Positions 26,141 through 33,500 of a stretch of DNA of 41,016 nt are shown piece by piece. The DNA comes from Bacteroidota bacterium (GTDB taxonomy: Bacteria; Bacteroidota; Bacteroidia; Chitinophagales; Saprospiraceae). A program made the translations under genes and the position numbers. The notes under the pieces are model-generated. The model made no database searches, was not told the origin of the DNA, and saw only the letters and a list, made by a program, of their open reading frames with translations. Each line of letters starts with the position of its first letter. The first letter of the stretch is position 1. The stretch is taken from positions 1-41,016 of the forward strand of contig JAAEZH010000021.1 of the NCBI GenBank assembly GCA_018222965.1, given 5' to 3'.

Positions 26141-27145
26141 ATGCAAAATGCCCGCATTCTTGGGATTGGCGCTTATGCCCCCGAGCATATACTGAATAAC
26201 CAATATTTTGATAAGCAGCTGGGTGAAGATGTTTCGACCTGGCTGGAAGAAAACGTAGAAATTTTTGAAAGAAGATGGTGTGCGGAAAATGAATCTACCG
26301 CCGATCTGTGTGAAAATGCTGCCCGACAAGCATTAGATAGAGCCGGGGTAAAAGCTTCGGATCTGGACCTTATAATTGTCAGTACTGATACGCCCGAATT
26401 TGTGTCTCCCTCCACCGCTTCTGTTTTGCAGGATCGCCTTTCGGCGAAAGCCGCCGGAACATTTGATGTCAACACAGCTTGTGCCGGATTTGTAACAGCT
26501 TTGGACATCGGCGGCAAATACATGCAGGCTGATGATCATTATCAGAAAGTGCTGGTGGTCGGGGCTTATGCCATGAGTAAATACCTCAATAAGGAGGATA
26601 AAAAAACAGTGACTTTGTTTGCCGACGGGGCTGGAGCCGTGGTCTTGGGTGCTATCCCAAAATCTGAAACCCTGGCTGGTGGTCCCGGCTTCCTCGCAAG
26701 CGAACTCCGTTCTGCCGGACAGTATAATGAGTGGATGGGAATCTATGGCGGTGGCACCCGGCATCCGATTGATCAAAAAATGATGGGAGAACATTTGCAT
26801 CAATTGCAATTTGTACGGAAATTCCCCAAAGAATTGAATCCGGAGTACTGGTCGGATATGGCTCGTGTGCTTTGTGATCGCATCGGAGCAAAAATGGCAG
26901 ATGTGGATCAATTCTTTATTACACAGATCAATGTGAACAGCATTCGGGAAACCCTGGACCTGCTGGATGTGCCTCATGAAAAAGCACACACTATTATGCA
27001 TCATTATGGTTATACAGGTTCTGCCTGCATACCAATGGCGCTGAATGATGCCTGGGAAAAAAAGATCGTTGGTTCAGGCGATTTGGTTTTCTTCATCGGA
27101 TCGGGAGGCGGACTGGCCTTCGCCAGCGCCGCGTTCAGACTTTAA
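26141..27145 (+). CDS. KAS III-like (FabH-family) condensing enzyme with altered active site
   Basis: A 334-residue thiolase-fold acyltransferase. The nucleophilic cysteine is present (C114 in VNTACAGF), as is the C-terminal GSGGGLAFASAAFRL glycine loop. However, the usual FabH motifs HQAN and GNTS read TQIN (T261) and GYTG (Y291). The 30-residue spacing equals that of His244 and Asn274 in E. coli FabH, so both catalytic partners for decarboxylative condensation seem to be replaced. A KAS III subfamily with this TQIN/GYTG pattern is thought to exist in other bacteria (from memory), with poorly known chemistry. It may act as a non-decarboxylating acyl- or CoA-transferase. The next gene, an acyl-CoA ligase, starts 11 bp after its stop, and no ACP gene is near. 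It carries the iterated motif at 26440-26452. Confidence 0.88.
   Translation: MQNARILGIGAYAPEHILNNQYFDKQLGEDVSTWLEENVEIFERRWCAENESTADLCENAARQALDRAGVKASDLDLIIVSTDTPEFVSPSTASVLQDRLSAKAAGTFDVNTACAGFVTALDIGGKYMQADDHYQKVLVVGAYAMSKYLNKEDKKTVTLFADGAGAVVLGAIPKSETLAGGPGFLASELRSAGQYNEWMGIYGGGTRHPIDQKMMGEHLHQLQFVRKFPKELNPEYWSDMARVLCDRIGAKMADVDQFFITQINVNSIRETLDLLDVPHEKAHTIMHHYGYTGSACIPMALNDAWEKKIVGSGDLVFFIGSGGGLAFASAAFRL
26440..26452 (+). repeat. Iterated motif, copy 6
   Basis: Exact copy in the KAS III-like gene, in the frame encoding S-A-K-A; flanked by GCC on the left. Confidence 0.8.
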
Positions 27146-27156
27146 ACAGCAGATAG

Positions 27157-28677
27157 GTGAATCAGACAGATTGGACAGGACGCTGGAATTTATACGAACC
27201 GGATGCACCGGCTATTCATGATGCAGATGAGGGTATAAGACTCAGTTTTAAAGATTTGCATCAAAAAGGAAGTACCCTGGCTGCCATCCTAAGTCGGGAT
27301 TACGGGCTTAAACAAGGCGATCGAATTGCCATACTTTCCGAAAACAGTCTGGAGCATTTATTTCTATTCGCGGCAGCGCAAAAAGCCGGCTTTATTCTGG
27401 TGCCTTTTAACTATAGATTAGCAGCTTCCGAGTTGGATTACCTACTGACCGATTGCCGTCCCGAATTGTTTTTATATGAATCGGGGTTCGCGTTGAAGGA
27501 TGCGTCGGGTATCTCTAAAATAGATGCCTTGAAAGAGGCCCGGCATGTGCCACATCAGGAAGCGCTCAAAAAGCTTCGAGCCAGGATGGAGGACAGTGCA
27601 CCGGAAGAATTTGAAGCACGCCAATTAGAAGCGGATGATCCAATTTTTATCTTGTATACCTCAGGCACCACCGGATTTCCAAAAGGAGCTATTTATACGC
27701 ATGGGATGTTGTTTTGGAATAGCATCAATACCAGTATCAGTCTTAACCTTGGTACGCAAAGCCGAACGGTCAATGTAATGCCCTTTTTCCATACGGGAGG
27801 TTGGAATGTACTCACCACCCCATTTCTGCATCTAGGAGGATGCAGCACTATGCTAAAGCGTTTTGATGCGGGCCGGGTATTGGAATTATTAGAGAGAGAA
27901 CGTGCCAGTATTTTCATGGCGGTGCCTACGATGCTTCAAATGATTGCCGATGATCCTTACTTTGAATCGGTCGATTTGACCGGGCTGGATTATATCATTG
28001 TCGGGGGAGAGCCCATGCCCATTCCGCTAATTGAACGCTGGCAGGAAAAAGGAATAGCTATCCGTCAGGGATATGGGATGACCGAGGTAGGACCCAATCT
28101 GACATCCTTGCATCAACGCGATGCCCTTCGGAAAAAAGGATCGATCGGTCGTCCCAATTTTTATGTACAGCATAAGATTGTTGATGAAGAAGGCAGGGTC
28201 GTGGGCACCAATGAAACAGGTGAGCTTCTGTTGAAAGGGCCGATGGTTACCCCCGGCTACTGGCGCAACCCGGAAGCTTCGGCGAAAGCCATTAAGGACG
28301 GCTGGTTTCATACAGGTGATTTGGTGCGAGAGGATGAAGAAGCTTATTTGTATGTGGTTGATCGCATAAAAAATATGTTCATTTCCGGCGGTGAAAATGT
28401 ATTTCCCGTGCAGGTTGAACGGATACTTCTTCAGCTTCCCGAAATTGCCGAAGCAGCAGTGGTCGGAGTACCGAATGAGAAATGGGGGGAAGTTGGCAAG
28501 GCCTTCATCGTTTTGAAAAAAGAGGCGGAGTTAAGCATAGAGTCAATCCAGGCACACTGCCGGACTCATCTGGCCGGATTTAAGGTGCCCAGGCATTACA
28601 GTTTCCTTTCCGAGCTGCCAAAAAACGATACCGGTAAACTGGATCGCAAGCAGCTCAAAAAGGAAAGTCTGCAATGA
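27157..28677 (+). CDS. AMP-dependent acyl-CoA synthetase/ligase
   Basis: A 506-residue adenylate-forming enzyme that activates a carboxylic acid to an acyl-AMP and then, usually, an acyl-CoA. Motifs: P-loop-like YTSGTTGFPKG (about 167-177), GYGMTEVGP (A5), the hinge region WFHTGDLVREDEEAYLYVVD with D-R-I-K, GGENVFPVQVE (A8), and the C-terminal lysine motif PKNDTGKLDRKQL. It begins with GTG (MNQTDWTGRW) 11 bp after the KAS III-like stop, so the two are coupled. Length and motifs are those of medium- or long-chain fatty acid or aryl acid ligases; chain-length preference cannot be told. It ends tail-to-tail, 4 bp from the convergent surface protein gene. Confidence 0.93.
   Translation: MNQTDWTGRWNLYEPDAPAIHDADEGIRLSFKDLHQKGSTLAAILSRDYGLKQGDRIAILSENSLEHLFLFAAAQKAGFILVPFNYRLAASELDYLLTDCRPELFLYESGFALKDASGISKIDALKEARHVPHQEALKKLRARMEDSAPEEFEARQLEADDPIFILYTSGTTGFPKGAIYTHGMLFWNSINTSISLNLGTQSRTVNVMPFFHTGGWNVLTTPFLHLGGCSTMLKRFDAGRVLELLERERASIFMAVPTMLQMIADDPYFESVDLTGLDYIIVGGEPMPIPLIERWQEKGIAIRQGYGMTEVGPNLTSLHQRDALRKKGSIGRPNFYVQHKIVDEEGRVVGTNETGELLLKGPMVTPGYWRNPEASAKAIKDGWFHTGDLVREDEEAYLYVVDRIKNMFISGGENVFPVQVERILLQLPEIAEAAVVGVPNEKWGEVGKAFIVLKKEAELSIESIQAHCRTHLAGFKVPRHYSFLSELPKNDTGKLDRKQLKKESLQ
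28278..28290 (+). repeat. Iterated motif, copy 7
   Basis: Exact copy in the acyl-CoA ligase gene, in the frame encoding S-A-K-A. Confidence 0.8.
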
Positions 28678-28681
28678 TTTC

Positions 28682-31612
28682 TTATCGTACCAGGGTCACA
28701 TCCCCTTCATACAAGACTATTCTTCCGTCCATCATCTCCACGATAGCGTAATAGGCAAAGACTGCCGGATTCATAGGTTTGCCCCGATGCATGCCGTCCC
28801 AGCCATAGGCGGGATCATTGGGTTGGAAGTTGGTGCCCCGGAATACCGTTTCGCCCCAGCGGCTAAAGACCAGGAAGGTATTTATCTGCCTTACGGTGCC
28901 ATCTTTGGCATAGATCATAAACAGATCATTGGTACCATCATCGTCGGGGGTGAAGACATTCGGGATGTAAATAGATTCCGTACTTTCTACGCGGAACTCC
29001 ACCTGTGCTTCCTCGGTACAGCCGTTGATGTCTGTGATCAGGACGGTATAAACAGTACCCACTACTGGTGTGGCTATCGGGTTGGGGCAATCGGTGCAGC
29101 TGAGACCGGTAGCCGGACTCCATTCTATGCTTTGAATGTCTCCAGGCGGAATATTGGTGAAGAGGTTTAATTGATAGCTGTCGCCCAATTCCAGTTCTAC
29201 TTCGGTTTCCAAAGCGATCTCAATATCCTGCGGATTGAAAATCACTTCAATGTTCTCTACTTCTTCTCCGGTTGCATCCTGTACCACGACTTCATAGCTG
29301 TCTGGCGGCAGGTTTTCAAATAGAGGTTCTGTGCTAAAGGTGACACCACCGTCGATGGAGTAGATGTAAGGGGCCAGTCCGCCGACAATATTGGTAATTT
29401 CCAGGCTGCCGAAGCCGTCAGTACAGACCGGATCTTGTGCCTGTGTTTCGATGCTCATGTTGCAATAAACCGGACCAAAATTCGCGAAAGCTTCACAGCC
29501 AATAACCAGATTGTCCTCAATGGTCAGGCTGTATTCGGTGGTGGCATCGCCGGTAAACGGGCCGATTTGCAAAGGCAACTCATCGTAGGTCCAGCTACCA
29601 ATCTCTTCTCCATTTTGATCGAGAATGGTGAAGCCGTCGCCGGAGTTTTCTTGTTCAAAATCGATATTGATGTAAAAGGTGCCATCCTCGCAGTCCTCCT
29701 CCACAACGATCAATTCGTTGAGCGCGCAGGCGCAATCGTAGGAAAGCTCAATATTCAGACTGGTACAAATGTCGTCGGTAGTTTGAATGACATCCAGAGA
29801 CACCGTACCGGCATCGCCGGGGCCAATGGTGGGCAGGTCTCCCACCAACTCCAGAAATTCATCGCAGTCTGCATCAATAAGTACATCAATAAAGCAAGGT
29901 TCTTCAATGACTTCTATAAACGGGAGCAGGTCGTCGGTTATGACGGTAACCGTGAGGCTGTCCAGATAGGTTTCTTCAGAATCCTGAATACAAAAGGCGG
30001 TGAGATAGAAGGTAGTAGTTTCCGGGGCACAGTTGTCATTTTGCAGGCTAAGTCCTACGGGATCTACTATGGCTCCGTTTTCATCGGTCCAGATGGGATC
30101 CAGTTCGGCAGAACCGCCCTGCTGGTTGTATGTCAGGTCGAAAGGCTCATTGCTGCAGACCACGATATCCTGGGTGACAATCTCCAGCGGGCATTCGACT
30201 TCGCAGGCGCATTCTTTAAACATATACACATCACCTCCCACTCCTTTGGGGTCGTTAAACATGTTGAGCCCATAGGATACGACTCCGGCCGGAGAGGCGG
30301 GATTGCCGGCATTTCCATAATTGTATTCTTCAATGGTTAGTATACCATGCGGGCCCTGCTCGTTGAGGATGTCGGCACTGGAGAAGATGAATTCTGTGGT
30401 GCCGTTGGGATTGAGGAATTCAGAAACGCCTCCATAGGCATTTTGGTCGCTGAGTGCCCCATTTGAGGTATAGATGATTCCACCCAGAACATCGTAAATG
30501 CCTGCCCCGCCATCCTGCAGCAAAATGGCTTGTCCGCCGTGATTGTAGGAAGATTGTATGGAGCTTTGGCAGCCAATGCGCTGCCCGATCAACAAATCGC
30601 CGTTGGTGGTAAATTCCATGTCTGAGAAGAAGGCAACAGACCCGATGCCAGAGGGTTCTGGTTGTAATTCGTAGTGAAATTGCTCATCACCCACGTAATT
30701 GTCCCAGCTCGCTCCGGCGGGCATCACGCTATTATCTACGGTGCCGACAAAACTGCCATCCGGATTGATGGGAATAGAGTAAACGCCCGGCAGGGTGTTG
30801 TTGAAGTAGTCTCCAATGTTTCCGTAGAAGAGCTCGGTGAAGTCGTTGTTGATGTCCAGTCCGTAGGCCAGATCCTCGAGATCTGAAACGCCCGGTACGC
30901 CATCGTCGTAGAGGCCCGGATCGTAGGAGTCGAGGATGGTACCAGTGGTGTCAATCCGGTAAATACGGCCATCTTCAAAATTGGTGACGTAAAATTGAAA
31001 GTTTACATCGTCAAAGATGATGTTGCCCAATCCGGGGCCGGTTGTACGGTTTATTTGGGTAAAGCCTTCACAGGGGTAGTGGTCAAAATTATACGCCTGC
31101 TGGGGCAGTACGGCAAACACGGTTGCCTGTCCGGTAGTGGCATCGAGTTTGTAAACGGTGCCGGCGGCAGCAGTCGAGTTGACACCTCCTCCAATTTCTC
31201 CGTAGCGAATGGTGGCTTCGTAGCCAAAAAAGTCGGAGGAGTAATTGGAGGTGGCGGTAACGTAAATATTGGCACAATTGTCGATCGTCAGTCCGAAGAT
31301 GTTGCCGATGGAATCAACTCTCCAGGAGTCGTGGTGATAGACATCGGTGCTGGCCGATACGTCAATCCTGCCGGCAGCTGGCAAGGCTCCGATCATATCC
31401 ATGACGGCTACGGTATATTGGGCCTGAGGGGGCATGTCGGTAACCACCCCGCAACTCACCACCACTTTGCCGGTGGTTACAATACTGGTACAATCCGGGT
31501 CCGGGTCCCAGGGGAGGTCTCCGGGTTGGGCAGATAAATGCATGCTGATGCTGAAAATCCCCAGGCAGCAAAACAGGCGTATACTTCTATGCAATTGGAT
31601 TTGGGCGTTCAT
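28682..31612 (-). CDS. Secreted propeller-like surface protein with T9SS type B domain
   Basis: A 976-residue secreted protein. It has a signal peptide (about 1-28, FCCLGIFSISMHLSAQ). A long N-terminal region has repeating NHL/YVTN-like strands (GLTIDNCANIYVTATS, GTVYKLDATTGQATVFAVLP, GRIYRIDTTGTILDSYDPG), probably a beta-propeller. Cys-rich Ig-like modules and an SprB-like repeat follow (about 740-810, GLAPYIYSIDGGVTFS). The end is a gliding-motility-associated, T9SS type B sorting domain (IPNVFTPDDDGTNDLF, FSRWGETVFRG, YYAIVEMMDGRIVLYEGDVT). It is likely secreted across the outer membrane and attached to the surface; the binding partner is unknown. A helical repeat protein gene lies 223 bp upstream on the same strand. 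Confidence 0.92.
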   Translation of the reverse strand: MNAQIQLHRSIRLFCCLGIFSISMHLSAQPGDLPWDPDPDCTSIVTTGKVVVSCGVVTDMPPQAQYTVAVMDMIGALPAAGRIDVSASTDVYHHDSWRVDSIGNIFGLTIDNCANIYVTATSNYSSDFFGYEATIRYGEIGGGVNSTAAAGTVYKLDATTGQATVFAVLPQQAYNFDHYPCEGFTQINRTTGPGLGNIIFDDVNFQFYVTNFEDGRIYRIDTTGTILDSYDPGLYDDGVPGVSDLEDLAYGLDINNDFTELFYGNIGDYFNNTLPGVYSIPINPDGSFVGTVDNSVMPAGASWDNYVGDEQFHYELQPEPSGIGSVAFFSDMEFTTNGDLLIGQRIGCQSSIQSSYNHGGQAILLQDGGAGIYDVLGGIIYTSNGALSDQNAYGGVSEFLNPNGTTEFIFSSADILNEQGPHGILTIEEYNYGNAGNPASPAGVVSYGLNMFNDPKGVGGDVYMFKECACEVECPLEIVTQDIVVCSNEPFDLTYNQQGGSAELDPIWTDENGAIVDPVGLSLQNDNCAPETTTFYLTAFCIQDSEETYLDSLTVTVITDDLLPFIEVIEEPCFIDVLIDADCDEFLELVGDLPTIGPGDAGTVSLDVIQTTDDICTSLNIELSYDCACALNELIVVEEDCEDGTFYINIDFEQENSGDGFTILDQNGEEIGSWTYDELPLQIGPFTGDATTEYSLTIEDNLVIGCEAFANFGPVYCNMSIETQAQDPVCTDGFGSLEITNIVGGLAPYIYSIDGGVTFSTEPLFENLPPDSYEVVVQDATGEEVENIEVIFNPQDIEIALETEVELELGDSYQLNLFTNIPPGDIQSIEWSPATGLSCTDCPNPIATPVVGTVYTVLITDINGCTEEAQVEFRVESTESIYIPNVFTPDDDGTNDLFMIYAKDGTVRQINTFLVFSRWGETVFRGTNFQPNDPAYGWDGMHRGKPMNPAVFAYYAIVEMMDGRIVLYEGDVTLVR

Positions 31613-31797
31613 TGCTTTGGTTTTAGAATGGGATTTATTTGTACGGGTGTATGGGTAAGTGTACTAAAGTTAACCATACGCTGCTTCAAATGCTTACTGC
31701 GCCCTTCGTTTTTATGCCCAAAAACTTACAAATGAGATATTTTGCTCTGTATTAAGGGCGCTTTTGGGCTTTTGTCGAAAACTGGCGAAAATACTTC

Positions 31798-31826
31798 GAC
31801 CTGTCAGGTCGCCAACCTGACAGGTC
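31798..31826. repeat. Intergenic inverted repeat (GACCTGTCAGGT type)
   Basis: GACCTGTCAGGT (31798-31809) and ACCTGACAGGTC (31815-31826) are perfect inverse complements around a 5-base loop. It lies just downstream of the helical protein gene (stop near 31836) and may end its transcript. Elements of this sequence are common between genes in Bacteroidota (from memory). It resembles in layout, but not in bases, the 11876-11915 element. Confidence 0.75.
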
Positions 31827-31835
31827 GCCGACCCC

Positions 31836-33239
31836 TCATCCAAACCGCTCCAACAGCCAGGCTTTTTCTGCGACTGCTGCGGTGTTTTGAATTTCATTTT
31901 TTAGGGCATTCCGCGCTTCTTTGTCATAGTCGGGGAGGTCGACCAGTTTCCGCATGAAATTTATGAGTTTGGAGTAATTGGTTTTGTGGTATCCCATGAT
32001 GTTTTTGCGCCGGATAAACATGCGCATGGCCTCCAGATGCGAATTGAGCAAGTCGAATTCCTCCAGTTCATAAAAGATTTTCAGCATGACCGTTTTAGCA
32101 GCGAGGTTTAGCAGCAGGTCTTTGTAGTCTGATTTTTGGAGGAGTTGGAGGGCTGCATCGTAATTTTTTCGGCTGTACTCCAGGCGGGCCAGACTGAAGC
32201 TATACATGCTTTCGCGGAATGGGCGGCTCAGTTTTGGGCGGTATTCGTGGATAAAGCCTTCCACCCATTCAAACTCATTCAGTACCAGCCCAAGCGTGAC
32301 GATGTTTCGGTAGGTGAAGCGGGAGAGATTATTGTTTTTGTAAAACAAGCCATGCTCCAGTCCGTCCTGATAAAGGTCAAATTCGTCTTTGAGGTATTTG
32401 GGATCCCCCGCATTGTACCGGCGTATGCAGAAGTTAATGGCCAGAATGTACAAGTCTCCCAATTCATCGGCCGGAAAGAAGCGCCCCATGTGGAGTATGG
32501 CAGCCTTAAATTCGCCGAAAGGCGCATCAGATTCTGTAGCCGAGAGGGCTTTGTATCCGTGGTAGTAAACCCCGATAGCCGGGATCTCCAGGAGGTTTTC
32601 CGATTCTACATATTGCATAATCTCAGGCAGGAGGCCGTATTGGTATTCCGTTTTGTAAACTGCTTGATGCGCGAGTGCCAGACAAGCCTGCCGAAGCTTT
32701 TGGGAGATATAATAAATGTCGAGGTCTTTGGAGGTTTTGTGCAGATTGAGATCGCTCATGCGCCTCGAGCTGATCAGGAAGCGGTATTTCTCTTGTTGAA
32801 TCCGAAAATCATTTTGGAAATACCCGGCATGTCGGTGTTCGATTTTTTCCTGCAGTTTTTCCAATTCGCGCAGCTGGCTTTCCTGCAGCCTGGGCAGATT
32901 GCGTTCGCGGTAAATAGCGAGTAAGTCTGTTTTTCGGCTTATTTGCCTTTCGGCGAAAGCCTCTATAAGTAAAAATTGACCAATTGCTTTGGAAAGGTAA
33001 CTCATCCAAAGCCGCAGCTGCTGGTCGTCGTAGGTTTTTTTCTTGCCGGCTACTTTGGCAAACACAGCTTCTTTGTCGGAAACTTCCCGGAAAAATTGCA
33101 ACTCCTCAATCAGTACCCTAAATAAGCGGCTAACTTCATCCCGCTTGTTGAAATAGGGAGAGGAAAGAAAGTCCTCCATCCGGCGAATTTCCTTCCTGCT
33201 CAGGGTATTTAGGAGTTGGACAACTTTGGTATTTTGCAT
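31836..33239 (-). CDS. Second uncharacterised all-helical repeat protein
   Basis: A 467-residue soluble protein with no signal peptide or membrane segment; function not recognised. The N-terminus (about 1-40) reads LLNTLSRKEIRRMEDFLSSP, then FNKRDEVSRLFRVL, an RNA/protein-binding-like basic helix pair. The middle and end are TPR/HEAT-like helix pairs (SLARLEYSRKNYDAALQLLQ, MLKIFYELEEFDLLNSHLEA). It resembles the 18037-19548 product in length, composition and helical layout, but clear sequence identity could not be shown by eye. Like that one, it sits upstream on the same strand of a giant secreted protein. A copy of the iterated motif lies inside it at 32949-32961 and a near copy at 32511-32523. 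Confidence 0.82.
   Translation of the reverse strand: MQNTKVVQLLNTLSRKEIRRMEDFLSSPYFNKRDEVSRLFRVLIEELQFFREVSDKEAVFAKVAGKKKTYDDQQLRLWMSYLSKAIGQFLLIEAFAERQISRKTDLLAIYRERNLPRLQESQLRELEKLQEKIEHRHAGYFQNDFRIQQEKYRFLISSRRMSDLNLHKTSKDLDIYYISQKLRQACLALAHQAVYKTEYQYGLLPEIMQYVESENLLEIPAIGVYYHGYKALSATESDAPFGEFKAAILHMGRFFPADELGDLYILAINFCIRRYNAGDPKYLKDEFDLYQDGLEHGLFYKNNNLSRFTYRNIVTLGLVLNEFEWVEGFIHEYRPKLSRPFRESMYSFSLARLEYSRKNYDAALQLLQKSDYKDLLLNLAAKTVMLKIFYELEEFDLLNSHLEAMRMFIRRKNIMGYHKTNYSKLINFMRKLVDLPDYDKEARNALKNEIQNTAAVAEKAWLLERFG
32949..32961 (+). repeat. Iterated motif, copy 8
   Basis: Exact copy in the minus-strand helical protein gene, read there as E-A-F-A-E; flanked by GCC on the left. Confidence 0.8.
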
Positions 33240-33500
33240 GGTTTAGGGTCGTTTCCAGAGAATTAGAAGGCTATTTACCCCAAAGACGGGAGTATTTGAA
33301 ACGAAAACACAAGAATTATAAATAGCAAAATATCAAATGTGTTTTACAGTTTTATATTTAAATAGCTGAAATACAGATAATTAAAAATTAAAAACTAAGA
33401 ATTATAAATTACAATATACCCATTTTGTCATTGTGGAGCTCCGGGAATACGTCCACTTTTGTAACGATGAATAAATTATGGTCCAATTAAAAGACTCCCA
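33240..33500. promoter_or_regulatory. AT-rich divergent promoter region
   Basis: This region separates the divergent helical-protein and T9SS-protein genes. It is strongly AT-rich at 33300-33410 and contains two copies of AAGAATTATAAAT (33311-33323 and 33397-33409), 86 bp apart. Promoters are likely here, but exact boxes could not be fixed. Confidence 0.4.

Noticed and set aside
19594-28677. OleABCD olefin-biosynthesis cluster
   Set aside because: All four fold families are present, but the hydrolase has a lipoprotein signal, the SDR is the short classical FabG type rather than the extended OleD type, and the KAS III lacks the His/Asn that OleA keeps.
29435-30340. 301-codon plus-strand ORF opposite the T9SS type B protein
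   Set aside because: Antisense shadow of a gene with a signal peptide and sorting domain; its own translation has no recognisable features.
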